This document shows, one piece after another, positions 1 through 12,088 of a DNA stretch of 64,000 bases. The notes beneath the pieces are model-generated. The model worked only from the letters and a program-made list of their open reading frames with translations. It was not told the DNA's origin and did not search any database. Location: positions 163,726 through 227,725 of the forward strand of contig SADC01001222.1 of the NCBI GenBank assembly GCA_004194705.1, read 5' to 3'. The translations under genes and the position numbers were made by a program. How positions within the stretch are numbered: the first letter of the stretch is position 1; each line of letters starts with the position of its first letter. The stretch is from Ditylenchus dipsaci (lineage: Eukaryota > Nematoda > Chromadorea > Rhabditida > Anguinidae).

Positions 1-360
1 ACTGCTCCAACCATCCAAATGGTAACCCAAACCCCCTGTAGGGTACTACCAAGTGTCGTCCACTGGAGCGATTTTTTTTTTACTTTTTCGGGTTCTGAAA
101 CCTTGTTTCTGGACTGATTCGGACACGCTGAAGATGGTTTGATAGTGGGTGAAATAAAGGTTCTGTATGGTTTTTTTCGAGTATCGGATACAATTGATTT
201 TACCAAAACTCGCTTTTACCAAAAATCGAAAAATACTGAGAAAACGGCATTTTACCTTATCAAAACCACCTTCAGCATGCCCGAATCAATCCAAAAAACA
301 GATTTTTGGACCCTGAAAAAGTAAAAAATTCTTGCTCCTGTGGACGACCACTTGGTTTGG
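1..360. repeat. Foldback repeat, family A (copy 1)
   Basis: An inverted repeat of about 310 bases lies at 48-358. Its ends read CCACTTGG-like and its halves pair through the AAACC/GGTTT and GATGGTTTGA/TCAAACCA segments. The same unit recurs at 7845-8160, 39455-39775 and 56451-56766, and eroded at 60262-60450. Better copies show that each end is a small hairpin with 8-bp arms (CCAAGTGG, TCGT loop, CCACTTGG). Flanking sequence out to about 720 is also shared with 7806-8440, so the foldback sits in a larger dispersed repeat. No coding potential is seen. Confidence 0.8.
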
Positions 361-499
361 ATGGACTTAAAAATTTAAATTCCCGCACTTGGGGTTACGC
401 CGCTATCCCACTAGGCCACCGATGCTATTAAACGAAGGGAGTGTTTTTTTGATTACTTATTCCCACAGACTACTCAACTAAAATTTATTTTAAAATAAT

Positions 500-1020
500 T
501 CTCGTTTGAATTGACCCTAGTACCCGCCTTTCAAAATATTTCCTCGCGCCGAGCATGCCCCTTAAACATGAAAACTTGCTGTCAAATTTCAAATTCCGCT
601 CAAAGACAACTTCAATTGAATTTCAAAAAAATGTATTTTTATATTTCTTGTCTTGAGCGGATTGAAATTGAGAGCAAGTTCTTATATTTGGAGACAGGTC
701 AGTTCGCCCACGATCAGTTCGCCCGGTCAGTTCGCCCCAAGATCAGTTCGCCCCGTTTTTAAAATGACCATTATGTCACAAAAAACAAACCCAATACTTA
801 TTTTTTTAACTTTTTTGTAGTCCGGGAACATGTTTGAGTCCGTCCTAACATACGCTGGCCTAGCCTTGCTAAAGCCTAAGCCTAAAACAAAACGGGGCGA
901 ACTGATCGTGGGCGAACTGATCATGGGCGAACTGACCGTACACCTATATTTAAGGGGCATGCTCGCCGCCGATGGAAATATTTTGAAAGGCGGTACAGTG
1001 AAATTCAAACGAGAATTAAT
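500..1020. repeat. Inverted repeat with GGGGCATGC ends and inner CAGTTCGCCC foldback
   Basis: The 500-570 block (Orn to CGAGCATGCCCC) is repeated in inverse at 950-1020. Inside it, 698-940 is a second foldback whose arms are arrays of the short unit CAGTTCGCCC and its complement GGGCGAACTG. The outer block is related to sequence at 8290-8365, 45833-45900 and 45960-46020, so it is a dispersed family. Nothing coding is seen. Confidence 0.7.
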
Positions 1021-1039
1021 TTGACTAATTTTGAAAAGT

Positions 1040-1118
1040 CGAGGCCTTGAGAGTGGGAATCGAACCAACGACCAACTTTCGCAGTTCGCCGACTCCATTA
1101 CACTAGGCCACCCAATAC
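1040..1118 (-). repeat. tRNA-derived SINE head (A and B boxes)
   Basis: Read on the minus strand this stretch has an A-box-like TGGCCTAGTGTAATGG followed about 35 bases later by a B box GGTTCGATTCC, the layout of an internal RNA polymerase III promoter. Acceptor and arm stems of a real tRNA do not form, so it is a tRNA-derived repeat and not a tRNA gene. Related heads lacking a clear B box lie at 380-425 and 8190-8222. Confidence 0.6.
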
Positions 1119-1239
1119 TATTAAATGAAGTAGTGCTTTTGATTACTTATTCCCCTCAGGGCACTCAACTTAAATTTATTTTCAAATAATTCTTGTTTGA
1201 ATTGACCTGGTACCCCGCTTTCAAAGTATTAGTATGAGT

Positions 1240-2265
1240 ATGAGTTAAGTATGAGTTTACGTCAAAATAAATTTTGAAGTTTTTTTTGAGAGTCTTGCTA
1301 ACACATCTCTCAAGCCTCCTTTACCCTATCTCAAAGCTTTTCTGGTGCAATTTTTCTTGCTCTGTTTGAATGATATACACTGACAACTAAAAAAATTACG
1401 TTATCACAGTTTTTTGTTCCGTTCGTAATTATCAACATCGTTTTAGAAAAAGAATACAATTTTTCTTTGAACTAAAATTTTTACATTAAAATGTCATAAT
1501 ACCTCGATGATACCTTATTTTAAAGGTACACTTACTTGCCACCCCCCCCCCCGAACAATAATTGACTTCTAAAAAATGTAGTTTTGATTGACTGTAAACA
1601 AAAAGGCCTTGAGTATAGAATCATCCCCCCCACGGGGAGCATGATCAGATGAGAGGAGATAACATCATATTCGTGTTTCTCGACCCCGATTTCATGAGAA
1701 AGACGGCTGTTTTTTTTTAATTTGAAGAAAAAAAAATTTTTCGATCACAGGAGGTATCATGGTTTTTTAGTCAAAATTTGAAAATTTTGAATTGGCGCTT
1801 TTTGAATTTTAAAGGGATTAAGGGCTGTATTGGGAGGGGAAGGGAATAAAAGGGGCACTAATCACACATGGCCCCTAACAAGAAGATTTTAACATAGTTT
1901 TGAATACTGAGGCCTAGCGGCATAAATAACTCTGGTATGCATGCTTTTCGTGCATAAAGAGTCACTTTCGAGTGATTTGTGTCTAAGTGTGTGGGTGTGC
2001 GCATCTCAACTCCAAGCCCCCTGCGCCCCGAAGGGGGCTTTGAGAGTTAGAGATGCGCGCACTCACTTAAGTAAAATTTAGAAAAATTTGAAAAAAAAAT
2101 TTAAATTGGCGCCTTTTTGAATTTTAAAGGATTAAGGCTGTATTGGGGAGAAGAAGGGAATAGAAGGGGGCCCTTTTATGGCAGAACAAAAGAAAGTAAA
2201 TATATGTATTCTTTGACTGCCTCACCATGTTTTTCAACTGGGCCGTGGCAAAAAAGAGACTCTAT
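1240..2265. repeat. Dispersed repeats including a degraded core-module copy
   Basis: About 1620-1900 carries the arm sequence of the core-module family described at 24555-25485 (shared GGCGCCTTTTGAA-type segment). 1900-2080 carries the module itself in damaged form: the CTCTGG/TATGCATGC hairpin, the CACTTTCGAGTG hairpin and part of the GC-rich hairpin. The arm then repeats in the same orientation at 2085-2260 instead of inverted, so this copy is rearranged. No gene is seen. Confidence 0.6.
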
Positions 2266-2282
2266 NNNNNNNNNNNNNNNNN
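2266..2282. other. Assembly gap (17 N)
   Basis: A run of 17 undetermined bases. It lies directly beside the G-run that begins the next foldback, where a long homopolymer and hairpin would make assembly hard. Confidence 0.99.
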
Positions 2283-2512
2283 GGGGTTGAGAAATGGGTT
2301 TGTAAACCTCATGAAAAACCCATTGATGGGTTGCAAAAAGTTATATATATAATTATTTATATGATTTTATGATGGGTTTCACTAAATATTGTCGAATAAT
2401 CTAGTGAAACCCATCATAAAATCATATAAAAATTTTTATCTAAAAACTTTTTCACCTATTAATGGTTTTTTCATGAGCTTGACAACCCATTCTCAACCCC
2501 CCCCCCCCCCCC
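2283..2512. repeat. Foldback MITE with G-run/C-run ends
   Basis: Left half starts GGGGTTGAGAAATGGG and right half ends CCCATTCTCAACCCC followed by a long C run. The centre carries a second exact pairing around GATTTTATGATGGGTTTCACT and its complement. About 230 bases, non-coding. Confidence 0.75.
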
Positions 2513-2792
2513 AAAGTGTCCCACCCCTTTAAAAGTGCCTAGTTTTCGGCTCAAAAGTGCCTTGTTTTTTTCTTAGTCACAGCAGCAAGTATACTAGCAA
2601 TTTTTTTAAAGCGATAACACCATCATGAAGTCCTGCTATTCTAGTTTCTAACGGCGTATGTGCAACATCAATGAAAAATTTAGGACAAAGAAGTAAATAT
2701 ATGAATCAAATTTTTTAAAAAATTTTTTCCGACTTGCTTTAAACTTTGAAGGGGGAAACTTTATATACGCATCGCCTTTTGTCGAGTTCTTA

Positions 2793-2961
2793 GGGTTGGG
2801 TAATTCTCCGGAGAAATACTTTCCGGGTAATTACCCGGGTAATTACCCGGGTATTACCCAAGTAATTACCGAGAAATACCGGCCGGAAAAGTATTTTTAC
2901 GGGTAATTACCCGGGTATTACCGGGTAATTACCGGGTAATTACCATTCAACCAACCCTAAA
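2793..2961. repeat. Short MITE made of GGGTAATTACCC units
   Basis: Ends are TTAGGGTTGGG on the left and CCAACCCTAA on the right. The interior is a run of the self-complementary unit GGTAATTACC and variants. Non-coding. Confidence 0.65.
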
Positions 2962-3311
2962 GTTCTAGTCCCTCTGGGGGTGTTTTCATTTACTTTTTTA
3001 GTAAGTTTTTTGGCTTTTAAGGTCCAAATTATCGAGCAATCGATTGCAACTATTTCCAGCACTGCTTTTGCTGTCAGTAACTGCCTCATTTTGCGATTTT
3101 TGGCAATGACTACCAAAATTAATGGAAACTAGCCAAAATGATGCGTACTAGGAACTGAGATTTTTTTTGCGATTTCAATCTACATTATTTTATACAACCG
3201 TATGCTGAAATGACGACAAGAGGCAGGGCTACATTTTAAGTGCAAGTTTGCGAATGGATGTGAATTAAAATCGGGGAAAATCGTCAGTTCCAGGATACTA
3301 CCGAAAAGGGT

Positions 3312-3650
3312 GTATGGCCAGTTAGCAACGGTTTTTTTTAAAATTTTTAATATTTTTTGCCATAAAAGTACTCTTTTTGTGTGGAAACAGTTTTTCTGAG
3401 GCCACCCAGTAGCTGAAATTTCCTCAGGAATCCGAATCAAGACACAGAATTTTAAAATAACGCGTGGTTGCTGAGATATGACCTAAAGTTGGGTGTTTGT
3501 CATTTTTAAATGATGACCATCCAACTTTAGGTCATATCTCAGCAACACGCGTTATTTTAAAATTCTGTTTTTTGATTCGGATTCCGAGAGAAATTTCAGC
3601 TACTGGGTGGCCTAAGAAAACAAAAAAAACAAAAACCATCGCTAACTGGC
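3312..3650. repeat. Foldback repeat with GGCCAGTTAGC ends
   Basis: A palindrome centred near 3495. The halves pair from GGCCAGTTAGC at the left to GCTAACTGGCC at the right, and the central 90 bases are nearly perfect. The terminal motif is shared with the Mutator-like element inside the SMARCAD1 intron (30288-31072), so this may be a short non-autonomous relative. The open frames on either strand mirror one another and are not genes. Confidence 0.7.
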
Positions 3651-3825
3651 CACTCCCCATTGAAAAGTACTGGCATAGTCCTATTGAGGACTTCACCGAA
3701 TTGGATTTTTTATATTTTAGCCCTAACTTTATACCAACTTTTCATCTGTATAATAGCTCAAATGAAAGCCCAGAAGCTTGGCTACATTTTGACACTGAAC
3801 TTGTAAATAAAGAGAAAAAATAAGG

Positions 3826-3886
3826 TCTGCAGCCAGTGGTAGTCGAACCTGTAACCTAAGGCGATGCGTATATGAAGTGTACCCCC
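3826..3886 (-). repeat. tRNA-like B-box fragment
   Basis: On the minus strand a B-box-like GGTTCGACTACC sits in a tRNA-like 3' half. No cloverleaf can be drawn. Probably a SINE relic. Confidence 0.3.
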
Positions 3887-4455
3887 CCTTAATTGTTTTC
3901 TGCTTGATTTTGCACAGATGTTGCAACAAATGATACGCCATCAAAATCTAGAAGAGCAGGGCTACATGATGACGTTCTAACTTTAAAAAAATCGCTGCCA
4001 TACTTGCTACTGAGACTGAAAGAAAAAAACAAGGCACTTTTGATCTAAAAACAAGAGAAAAAAAAGATTCATCTGATTTTACTATTTTAAAATTCGGACC
4101 TTGATAGATATACAGGGTGGTCCGAAATTTTCCGACTTTTTGTTTCGCCAATATATTTTAATTTCAATTGGCCAATTATTTATATTGGCTTCTGCCGACG
4201 ATTTGGCATACATACAAGTAAAAAAGGCGAATACATCTTCAATATAGAAAGCCCTAGCTAGGGTATCTAGCTAGTATCTAGCTATCTAGCTAGATAAAGT
4301 GACAGCATAAATGCATCCCAAATAATACTTTGTTACTTGATAAAGTGAAATCTTATAATTTTATGGATACAGCTCTATTCTTTCGAAAAATTTAATCGCC
4401 AGTGGCGATTCGCCACTTGACACAAAAATGTCTCTCTGGCAGACAATCCGTCAGA

Positions 4456-4721
4456 TACCGTATATTCTCGATTAGAAGGCCCCTCTCTGATAGAAGGCCC
4501 CTCTCTAATAGAAGGCCCCCCTTGAGGACCTATATATCAGCCTAGAAAAAGAAATTTGCAAATCTGTTTTTCGCGTTTTCTTAGTTAGCACAAGCTTACC
4601 TGATTCCACTTTTAAAATTTTGGTTGAGCACGCAAAAATCTCAAAATCGACCCAAATTTTTTCCGACTTTTTTAGGGTTGAAAATAGAGGGCCCGGGCCT
4701 TCTAATAGAGAATATACGGTA
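4456..4721. repeat. MITE with TACCGTATATTCTC ends
   Basis: Left end TACCGTATATTCTCGATTAG and right end CTAATAGAGAATATACGGTA are inverted copies. Next to the left end the motif AGAAGGCCCC is repeated three times. Related elements with the same terminal idea are at 11641-11877 (decayed), 31908-32153, 32152-32401 and 58195-58442. About 265 bases, non-coding. Confidence 0.75.
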
Positions 4722-4931
4722 CTCTGTAACAAAGTCTGATCAAGAGCAATAAAAAGTTGCAGATCCACATTACTCCTTTGAAATGTTTTTAGTCTCGCGG
4801 TGAAGTTTAATTGAAGTAGCATAGTGATCTTGTTGCCCTCCATTGCTTTTTGTCCCAATTCATAATGCATTGCTCTTTTTACAATTGATATTTCTTTTGA
4901 AACATTGGTTCCTAGGCAATTTGAAGCAAAG

Positions 4932-5797
<866 letters not shown>

Positions 5798-5853
5798 ACA
5801 GACTTCTACTATCATGTCATCTTCGCTGGACTGTTATTTGTTGTATTAGATCG

Positions 5854-5859
5854 AATAAA
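5854..5859 (+). promoter_or_regulatory. Poly(A) signal AATAAA for RPL21
   Basis: Canonical hexamer 57 bases after the stop codon of the eL21 gene, on the same strand. Confidence 0.8.
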
Positions 5860-5879
5860 TCATGATTAGTCTTACTTTG

Positions 5880-6690
5880 TTACGCTTCTTTGATCCCTCT
5901 GGTCGTGATGCATCCACCCCGCAATGCATCCACAATACTGTCCGTATGTGGACAGTATATGAACCGCATTATTCAATCCGTATATGGACCTCATTAATGC
6001 ATACTGCGGATCCTCTGATATGCCCACACGCTCTAGTAAGCCCACACCCATACTTAAGCACCCGAATTTTTTTTGCAATTTTTTTGGTTTTGAAAAAACT
6101 AGATTGTGTCTGAACTACTTCAAACCATCCCAAAAATTTCACTGCACCATACTGCATGCTCGAATGTGATGTTAGTCAGTTTTAAATCCTAGATGCCGGA
6201 ATTTACAATTTTCGAAAATCAATATCTCGGTGTAGATCGCTCCAGAGCAGATTCTGCGCACGGATCCGTAATCAGCAAGACCAGGTCTATCTTTCGGTAT
6301 ATAAGGTTCTTCAGTAGGCCACGGTCGGGTCGTGCACTTCCCGTGTTAGATTTTCCTTTATTTTGACTGGAAATCGACGCTTTTATGTTGATGGTCATAA
6401 CTATTCCTATTATAATAAAATAAATAAGTTTGCCCTATAAAATTGTAGCCGAGGCTCATGCTACGAAGTATTAAAAAAAATTCTGTGAACAGTCTCTGTT
6501 TTGTTGCCGTTCTCCAACTGCGTCTATATATATGATCAGAGGCGTATCCAGAAAAAATTTTTCAGGAGGGGGGGGAATAAAAATTTCAGAGTAAATTCCT
6601 AAAATTTCACTTAAATTCCACTTATTTAAATTCCACTTATCCTACACTCAAGTATCTGTTAACAGAATTGTGACAAATAAAAATCCGGTT
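5880..6690. other. Intergenic stretch, no gene seen
   Basis: Short frames on both strands overlap each other and show no conserved motif or splice logic. 5930-6010 has a weak palindromic texture. 6260-6480 is related to 17230-17400 (shared CGACGCTTTTATGTTGATGG), so part of it is a dispersed repeat. Confidence 0.5.
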
Positions 6691-6885
6691 CTTTCCTGTT
6701 ATCGGTCCTCACCAGAAACTGCCAGTTTTCATGGTCTTATCGGTTATCCGAAGCACCTCATTATGAAAGTGATCATTGCGATGGTGGTCAAGGTATTCAT
6801 GTTGACCATGATCACCGCAATGGCTTGACCAAGAAACAATGAATTTAAAGCACTTATTTAGAGTGAGGTCCCGATAACAGGAAAG
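6691..6885. repeat. Foldback MITE with CTTTCCTGTTATCGG ends
   Basis: Terminal inverted repeats CTTTCCTGTTATCGG and CCGATAACAGGAAAG, with an internal hairpin around CATTGCGATGGTGGTCA and TGACCATGATCACCGCAATG. It lies just beyond the last recognisable VPS13 exon, which makes it a candidate for the break or for another intron insertion. Confidence 0.75.
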
Positions 6886-6906
6886 TACAAAAAATTTTAA
6901 CCCAAC

Positions 6907-9900
6907 CTAAAGTGCTTTCCTTTGCCGAACCAGCTAGCCATCCATCCATACCATCCACCCGCAGGAACTTGCTCGCCGTTCATAGACGCATTATGGGAAG
7001 TCGGTGAATCCAGCGGAGATCTTATATAGTTTTCGTGAGAAACACTCTTTGCTTTGTCCAGCTTGCCCCTTTGGAGACTGGTTGGGATCTTCAAGGAAAA
7101 AAATTACGCAAGAGCATCTCTTAGTAACCAACCTCGGTGAATCTCCGGCTATTAACTCAAAAATTTCCGACTCATCCTGGTTCATTTGACCTTTGTCTTT
7201 TTGGGTTAGCTGGTTAATGTATTTGCGGAAGACGGTCTCTCGGAATAAGTGGAGCTCCTAAAATTGAGAAAGTTTTGAGCAATGATTACAGTTTTAGAGT
7301 GAAGTCAGATATACATCATAAGTGAACTGGGAGTGGTGTTCAATCTGTTCATGAAAGCCATATCTTCTTGGTTAGGTGAAGTGGACCTGAATGGATATAT
7401 GGACATTTATGGTTGAAAGAAGAAAAGTCTAAATTTAGGATTAAAATCCGGATTTTACCACTAAATATAGTATTGGCCGCATTGAAATTTCGAACCTAAT
7501 AAGGGGCGTCAAAAAAGCCAAATTGGTTGGAATCATAAAAATAAAAAACAAAACTAAAAAAATTTTGGTTGATTACAGGGGATAAAGTTATTTTTTATAC
7601 ATGGTATTTTTTGCAATTTCAGAAAAAACGACTGAATGACTGTAAATGACTGTGTTTAGGGTATCTTCCACCTGTACACTACCCAAACTACCAAAACCAC
7701 CTGGATAGTACCAAAAACATCTGAATAGTGTCGAAATCATTTAAATAGTGCTCACATCATCCAGACAGGCTCTAACCGCCTCTTGGTACCTAAACCACCT
7801 GGATACTGCTCCAACCATCCAAATGGTACCCCAAACCCCTGTAGGGTACTACCAAGTGGTCGTCCACTTGGAGCATTTTTTTTACTTTTTTGGGTTCTGC
7901 AACCTGTTTCCGGACTGATTGGGACACGCTGAAGATGGTTTGACAGTGTGAAATAAGGTTTTGTATGGTTTTTTCGAGTATCGGGATACAATTGATTTTA
8001 CCAAAACTCGCTTTTACCAAAAATCGAAAAATACCTGAGAAAACGGCATTTTAGCTCTATCAAACCACCTTCAGCATGCCCGAATCAATCCAGAAAACAG
8101 ATTTTGGAGCCTCAAAAAGTAAAAAATTTTTGCTCCTGGTGACGATCACTTGGTTTGGATGGACTTAAAAATTAAAATTCCCGCACTTGTGTTTTACGCC
8201 GCTATCTCACTAGGCCACCGATGCTATTAAACGAGGGAGTGTTTTGATTACTTATTCCCCACAGACTACTCAACTAAATTTTTTTAAAATAATTCTCGTT
8301 TGAATTGACCTAGTACCCGCCTTTCAAAATATTTCCATCGGCGCCGAGCATGCCCCTTTAAACATGAAAACTTGCTGTCAAATTTCAAATTCCGCTCAAA
8401 ACAAACTTTCAATTGAATTTCAAAAAAATGTATTTTTATTTTTTTTCCATTATTTTTTTATTTATTTTTTTTATTTTTTTTTTCATTTTTTTGAAAAAGA
8501 TGAAAAAAGCATAATTAATCCGTTATGCTTTTTCCCGCAATGTCTTTGGCATAATTATTTAAATATGCCTTTTGCATGTTTTAAAAAGCATAGTTATTTT
8601 TCATGCTCGTCCTAGCGGCATATTTATTCGACTATTTTTCTAAGCCTTTTGTCTCGGCACATTTTATTTTTACCATATATTTTATGCTTTTTCAAAATGA
8701 CCCTCAAATTGGCAACACTGATGCGATGTCACAGTAAGTGCTTACCTGGTAAAAAAGGTGAAATCTATGCTGATTTCACAGGCATACTTTTCCTAATTAT
8801 TTGACCCACCTATTTTCTTTAGTAACACCAGTTTGTTTTTCGCTGCCTCCAAAATGTTTGAGCAGTCCAACCAATTTCCTCCTATAAGCCTTGCAATAAG
8901 CGTTCAAATGTTTGGCCCTTCTCAACAAATTCTCTTTGGAAAGGCAGCAGTGGTGTCTTCGGTGTTCTTCCACTACCCGATCGTAGGAAAATTTCCACCA
9001 ACTCTTGGGGCTGAAAATTTAGCTGGAGAAGTGTAAAAGAAAAAAATAACCAAGACAATACCTTTCAGATATGGGAACCAATGGACGCCACTTTCTGTGT
9101 TGCCTTGCCCGATCAAACCTGGCCCACTCTCTGCCTAACACCCTCATTTGAGCTAATTGGCGTTTGGAAAGCTCGATTTCGATTCTTTCCGGTCTCAAGT
9201 CAAACTTAAAATGGTAGGTCATGCCCGACTCAAACGTGTTCTATATTAATATACACAAAAATGGTACCTTGAATCTAGGGATTAAAGGCACTGTTTTTAG
9301 TGGGAATCTGCTGGCATTTTTTTCCATCCTAACCTCCATACAGAACGGTTGCTGCAGGATAAAGGTATTGGAGCAAGTGTTTTCCGGCGACATTTGCTTC
9401 TAAAAGTAGAAAATTTCATTCAGTGAAAAAGAATTGATGAAAAATAGCGCACCAAAAAACCACCCACTTTTAAGTCATTCACGGAAATCACAGAAGAAGC
9501 ACCGTCTTTTGAAGCTGGCTTTGGCATGAAAGGCTCATTACAGTTCCAATAGATAGACAGTCGCTTTATATCCAACTTCTTGAAAATATTCATTGGCTTG
9601 CCATCAGGACCCACAGTTGTGGACTGTACAAAGCCGGGCTTCTGAAATTTACAGAAAATGGTTTGGGTGTAAAACTCGGAGATACTATAAACATGGCGTA
9701 CGGGCGTTTGGTTATTTTTCTGACTTTTGTTTGAATTTGCACCCCTTGAATTTTATTTATTTTCGGCTTTTTGGTGCATGTTTTTTTAGGCAAAGGTTTA
9801 GGTGCAGGATAGGATAGCCTCAAGCGTATTTACCAAACTGCCAAAAATTAAAATAAAATATGCACGAATTTAAAAAAGATGGCACAAAAAGAACCAAACG

Positions 9901-10821
9901 TCCACCACCATGAATATTACTGACCCACTGGGAATTGGTTGTCTGTATGGTTACATTTTCTATACGTATGCCAAAGTTAAAAGCACCATCAAGCTTGCCA
10001 GAGATGTTGTCATCTTCGTATCTAATGTGGATGTTGTTGAGGATAACCTGAAGATGATGGAGTTAAGTTTCACTGGTTTCTATAGTTAACCGACATTAAA
10101 ATTGATAAGCCCAGCTTGATAAACTTTGCAAATTGCTGGGCTTATCAAGTTTCATGGTCCTTCAGTTATGGGCTAACAAGCTACAACTCTTGTGAAATGC
10201 TCATTTTCGGCAAAAGCTATGGTCTTTTAACAGCACTAAATTCCTGACCTGCATATTGTTGGTGATAGCCGAGACTACAGAAGCTCCCCACCACTTTCCT
10301 CTCAGCATCGTCTTCCTTTAATTTTTGTCCAATAGTCATTAGAAGCTGTTTCTACAAAGAGGAAAATTTAGTACCAAAACTAAGATATCCCCCAACCAGT
10401 ACCTTGTGGTGCAGCTCTAGTGCATCCAAAGCCTGCTGTTTCTTGGACTGCTCATACTGCTCTACAAATTCTACATCATATTTTGAGGTTGACGGCCCGA
10501 GAAGAATGAGCAAATCGCTCATTTTTCAAAATCCATGGCTCGCTTCTCATAGCGATCGGAATACTCAGAGTCAGTCGGCCGATCACACCCGATTTGACTT
10601 GGACTGGAATGTCGAATTTGCGCAAGGCTGTCTTTTTGAGTGGCACATTCTCCAGCTCTACTTGACCTGTAGATTACCACAAAAAATGCATTTTTGATTT
10701 CTCAATGGGTAAAAAATTCACAAACCCTGCAGCAGAGCAATAGACAACTGATCTGTGTTGAGATTTTCAAAGTATTCGCCCACATAGTTGTTTAGCACCA
10801 TGCCACTAATCCCTCTAACAT
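6907..10821 (-). CDS. VPS13: VPS13-family lipid-transfer protein, N-terminal part only
   Basis: VPS13 proteins are very long bridge-like lipid-transfer proteins at membrane contact sites. Exons on the minus strand: about 10821-10726, 10666-10403, 10351-10249, 10047-9925, 9641-9461, 9399-9268, 9240-9062, 9010-about 8830, 7257-7108 and 7088-6907. The first three give the chorein_N region ([19 protein letters not shown], then a VKSGVIGRL segment). Next come [51 protein letters not shown] and, last, [15 protein letters not shown], all in family order. Single-base shifts are needed near LVA/MVLNN, at [15 protein letters not shown] and before VVSAITNN. About 500 residues are present where the family has about 3,000 or more; nothing further is found between 6907 and RPL21. 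The intron at about 8800-7260 holds a family A foldback. Confidence 0.88.
7290..8760. repeat. VPS13 intron filled by dispersed repeats, including family A foldback (copy 2)
   Basis: 7660-7800 is a run of ACCACCTGGATAGT-like short repeats. 7845-8160 is the family A foldback, and 7806-8440 as a whole is a direct copy of 1-720. 8340-8700 becomes a T-rich low-complexity tail. It lies between the exon ending near 8830 and the exon starting at 7257 of the minus-strand VPS13 gene, so it is intronic. Confidence 0.7.
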
Positions 10822-11224
10822 TGAGCCACTTTTGAGTAGTTGGGATGTCGGATGGGGTTTTGGAATAAGCTGTGCTAAATAGTGCAATTATTTATGGGAA
10901 TTTTTACAAAAAGGTAAATCTGATTTACGACGCCTAAATTTTATCAACCGCCACATCCACCATCAACCGGTCAATTGTTTTCCGGTTGATGAAAGTGATC
11001 AACCGGTAGCCCACCGGCAAATCAATCGTTTGATAACACCGGTTGATTTAGCAAGACTGGTTGTCTTCTTATTCCAAAAAAAATTTACATGCGTAATCAT
11101 CTAGATTTTTTAAGTTTTCCTACCTAGTTTCTTTAAAGCAGTATAGGCCATCGATGCTAGATTTTAGGCAAGACAGGTCAAAAGTGGAACGATTAAAGAA
11201 GTTTGCGGATCCCCATCCTATATT

Positions 11225-11338
11225 TTGAGACGCACGGGCATGCCCCTTCAAGAATTCAAATGGATCTCAGGTTCAACCCCACAGAGATTTTGGCTCTATA
11301 TGTGTTTGAGGGACCCTCGAAAAAATATGCATTGGAAC
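11225..11338. repeat. Dispersed repeat, left flank of the hAT insertion
   Basis: With 14738-14860 this forms one repeat that also exists uninterrupted in inverse at 18470-18600. The segment ending in ATATGCATTGGAAC corresponds to ATATGCCTTGGTAC in the other copy, which marks the hAT target. Confidence 0.75.
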
Positions 11339-11640
11339 CAGTGTTTTCATAATTGGCACTGGTACCTGACACTGGTAGTAGCTAAACTGGCAAAACTGGC
11401 ACTGGCAGCTAAACTGGCGGTGGTAAAAGTACAGTGCCAGTGTCACTACCAGCTTTGCCAGTTTTGCCACAACTACAGTGCCAGTTTGCCAGTTTTGCCA
11501 GTTACCAGTTTGAATTGCAGTTTTGGCAATCTGCCAGTTTGAATTGCCAGTTTTGCCAGTCTAATTGACAGTTTGCCTATTTAAATTGCCAGTTTCACCA
11601 GTCTTATTGGCAGCTTGCTAGTTTTTGATAACTATTGTAT
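11339..11640. repeat. hAT left subterminal repeat region
   Basis: About 20 copies of CCAGTTTTGCCAG or shortened forms, spaced irregularly. Mirrors 14440-14729 for about 290 bases. Confidence 0.85.
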
Positions 11641-11877
11641 TATATCTCTGAAACGGGCAATCTCTAATAAACGGGCCCCCTTGACTTTGAGGGTTTATAT
11701 CTAAGTAAATATTTTGTAAGGCTGTTTTTGCATTTTCGTAACTCCCACGTGTTCTGTCGATTGCACTTTTTGGATTTTGGTTGAGCACGCGAAAATCTCG
11801 AGACCGGCATCGAATTTTTATGTTTTTTGAGGGGTTGAAAAATAAATGGGCATGCCGTTAATAGAGATAATACGGTA
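11641..11877. repeat. Decayed MITE inside the hAT element
   Basis: The right end is TAATAGAGATAATACGGTA and the left end is an eroded CTCTAATAAACGGGCCCC. Same terminal theme as 4456-4721 and 31908-32153. Confidence 0.5.
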
Positions 11878-12088
11878 TTTATTTTATTGTTAGTTTCGCC
11901 AGCCTTATTTCCAGTTTTCAGAAATAATTATTGAAATAGGCAGTGTTGTAAATCTCTCTGGTTAAAAGTTATTTCAGTTCACTGCCATACTTCAGAAGAC
12001 AAACTTGTACACTCAACATGACTACAGCCTTTATTACATACTAGATCTAAACCTGCTAAATTCTTTACTTCAAGAACAACTCATAAAC

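Noticed and set aside
2820..2880. Text resembling the nematode SL1 leader (ATTACCCAAGT)
   Set aside because: It lies inside a MITE made of GGGTAATTACCC units, lacks the rest of the leader, a donor and an Sm site in the right order.
3180..3823. Two open frames of 86 and 108 codons on opposite strands
   Set aside because: They are mirror images produced by a foldback and contain the same IRIPREISATGWP segment; no family or splice evidence.
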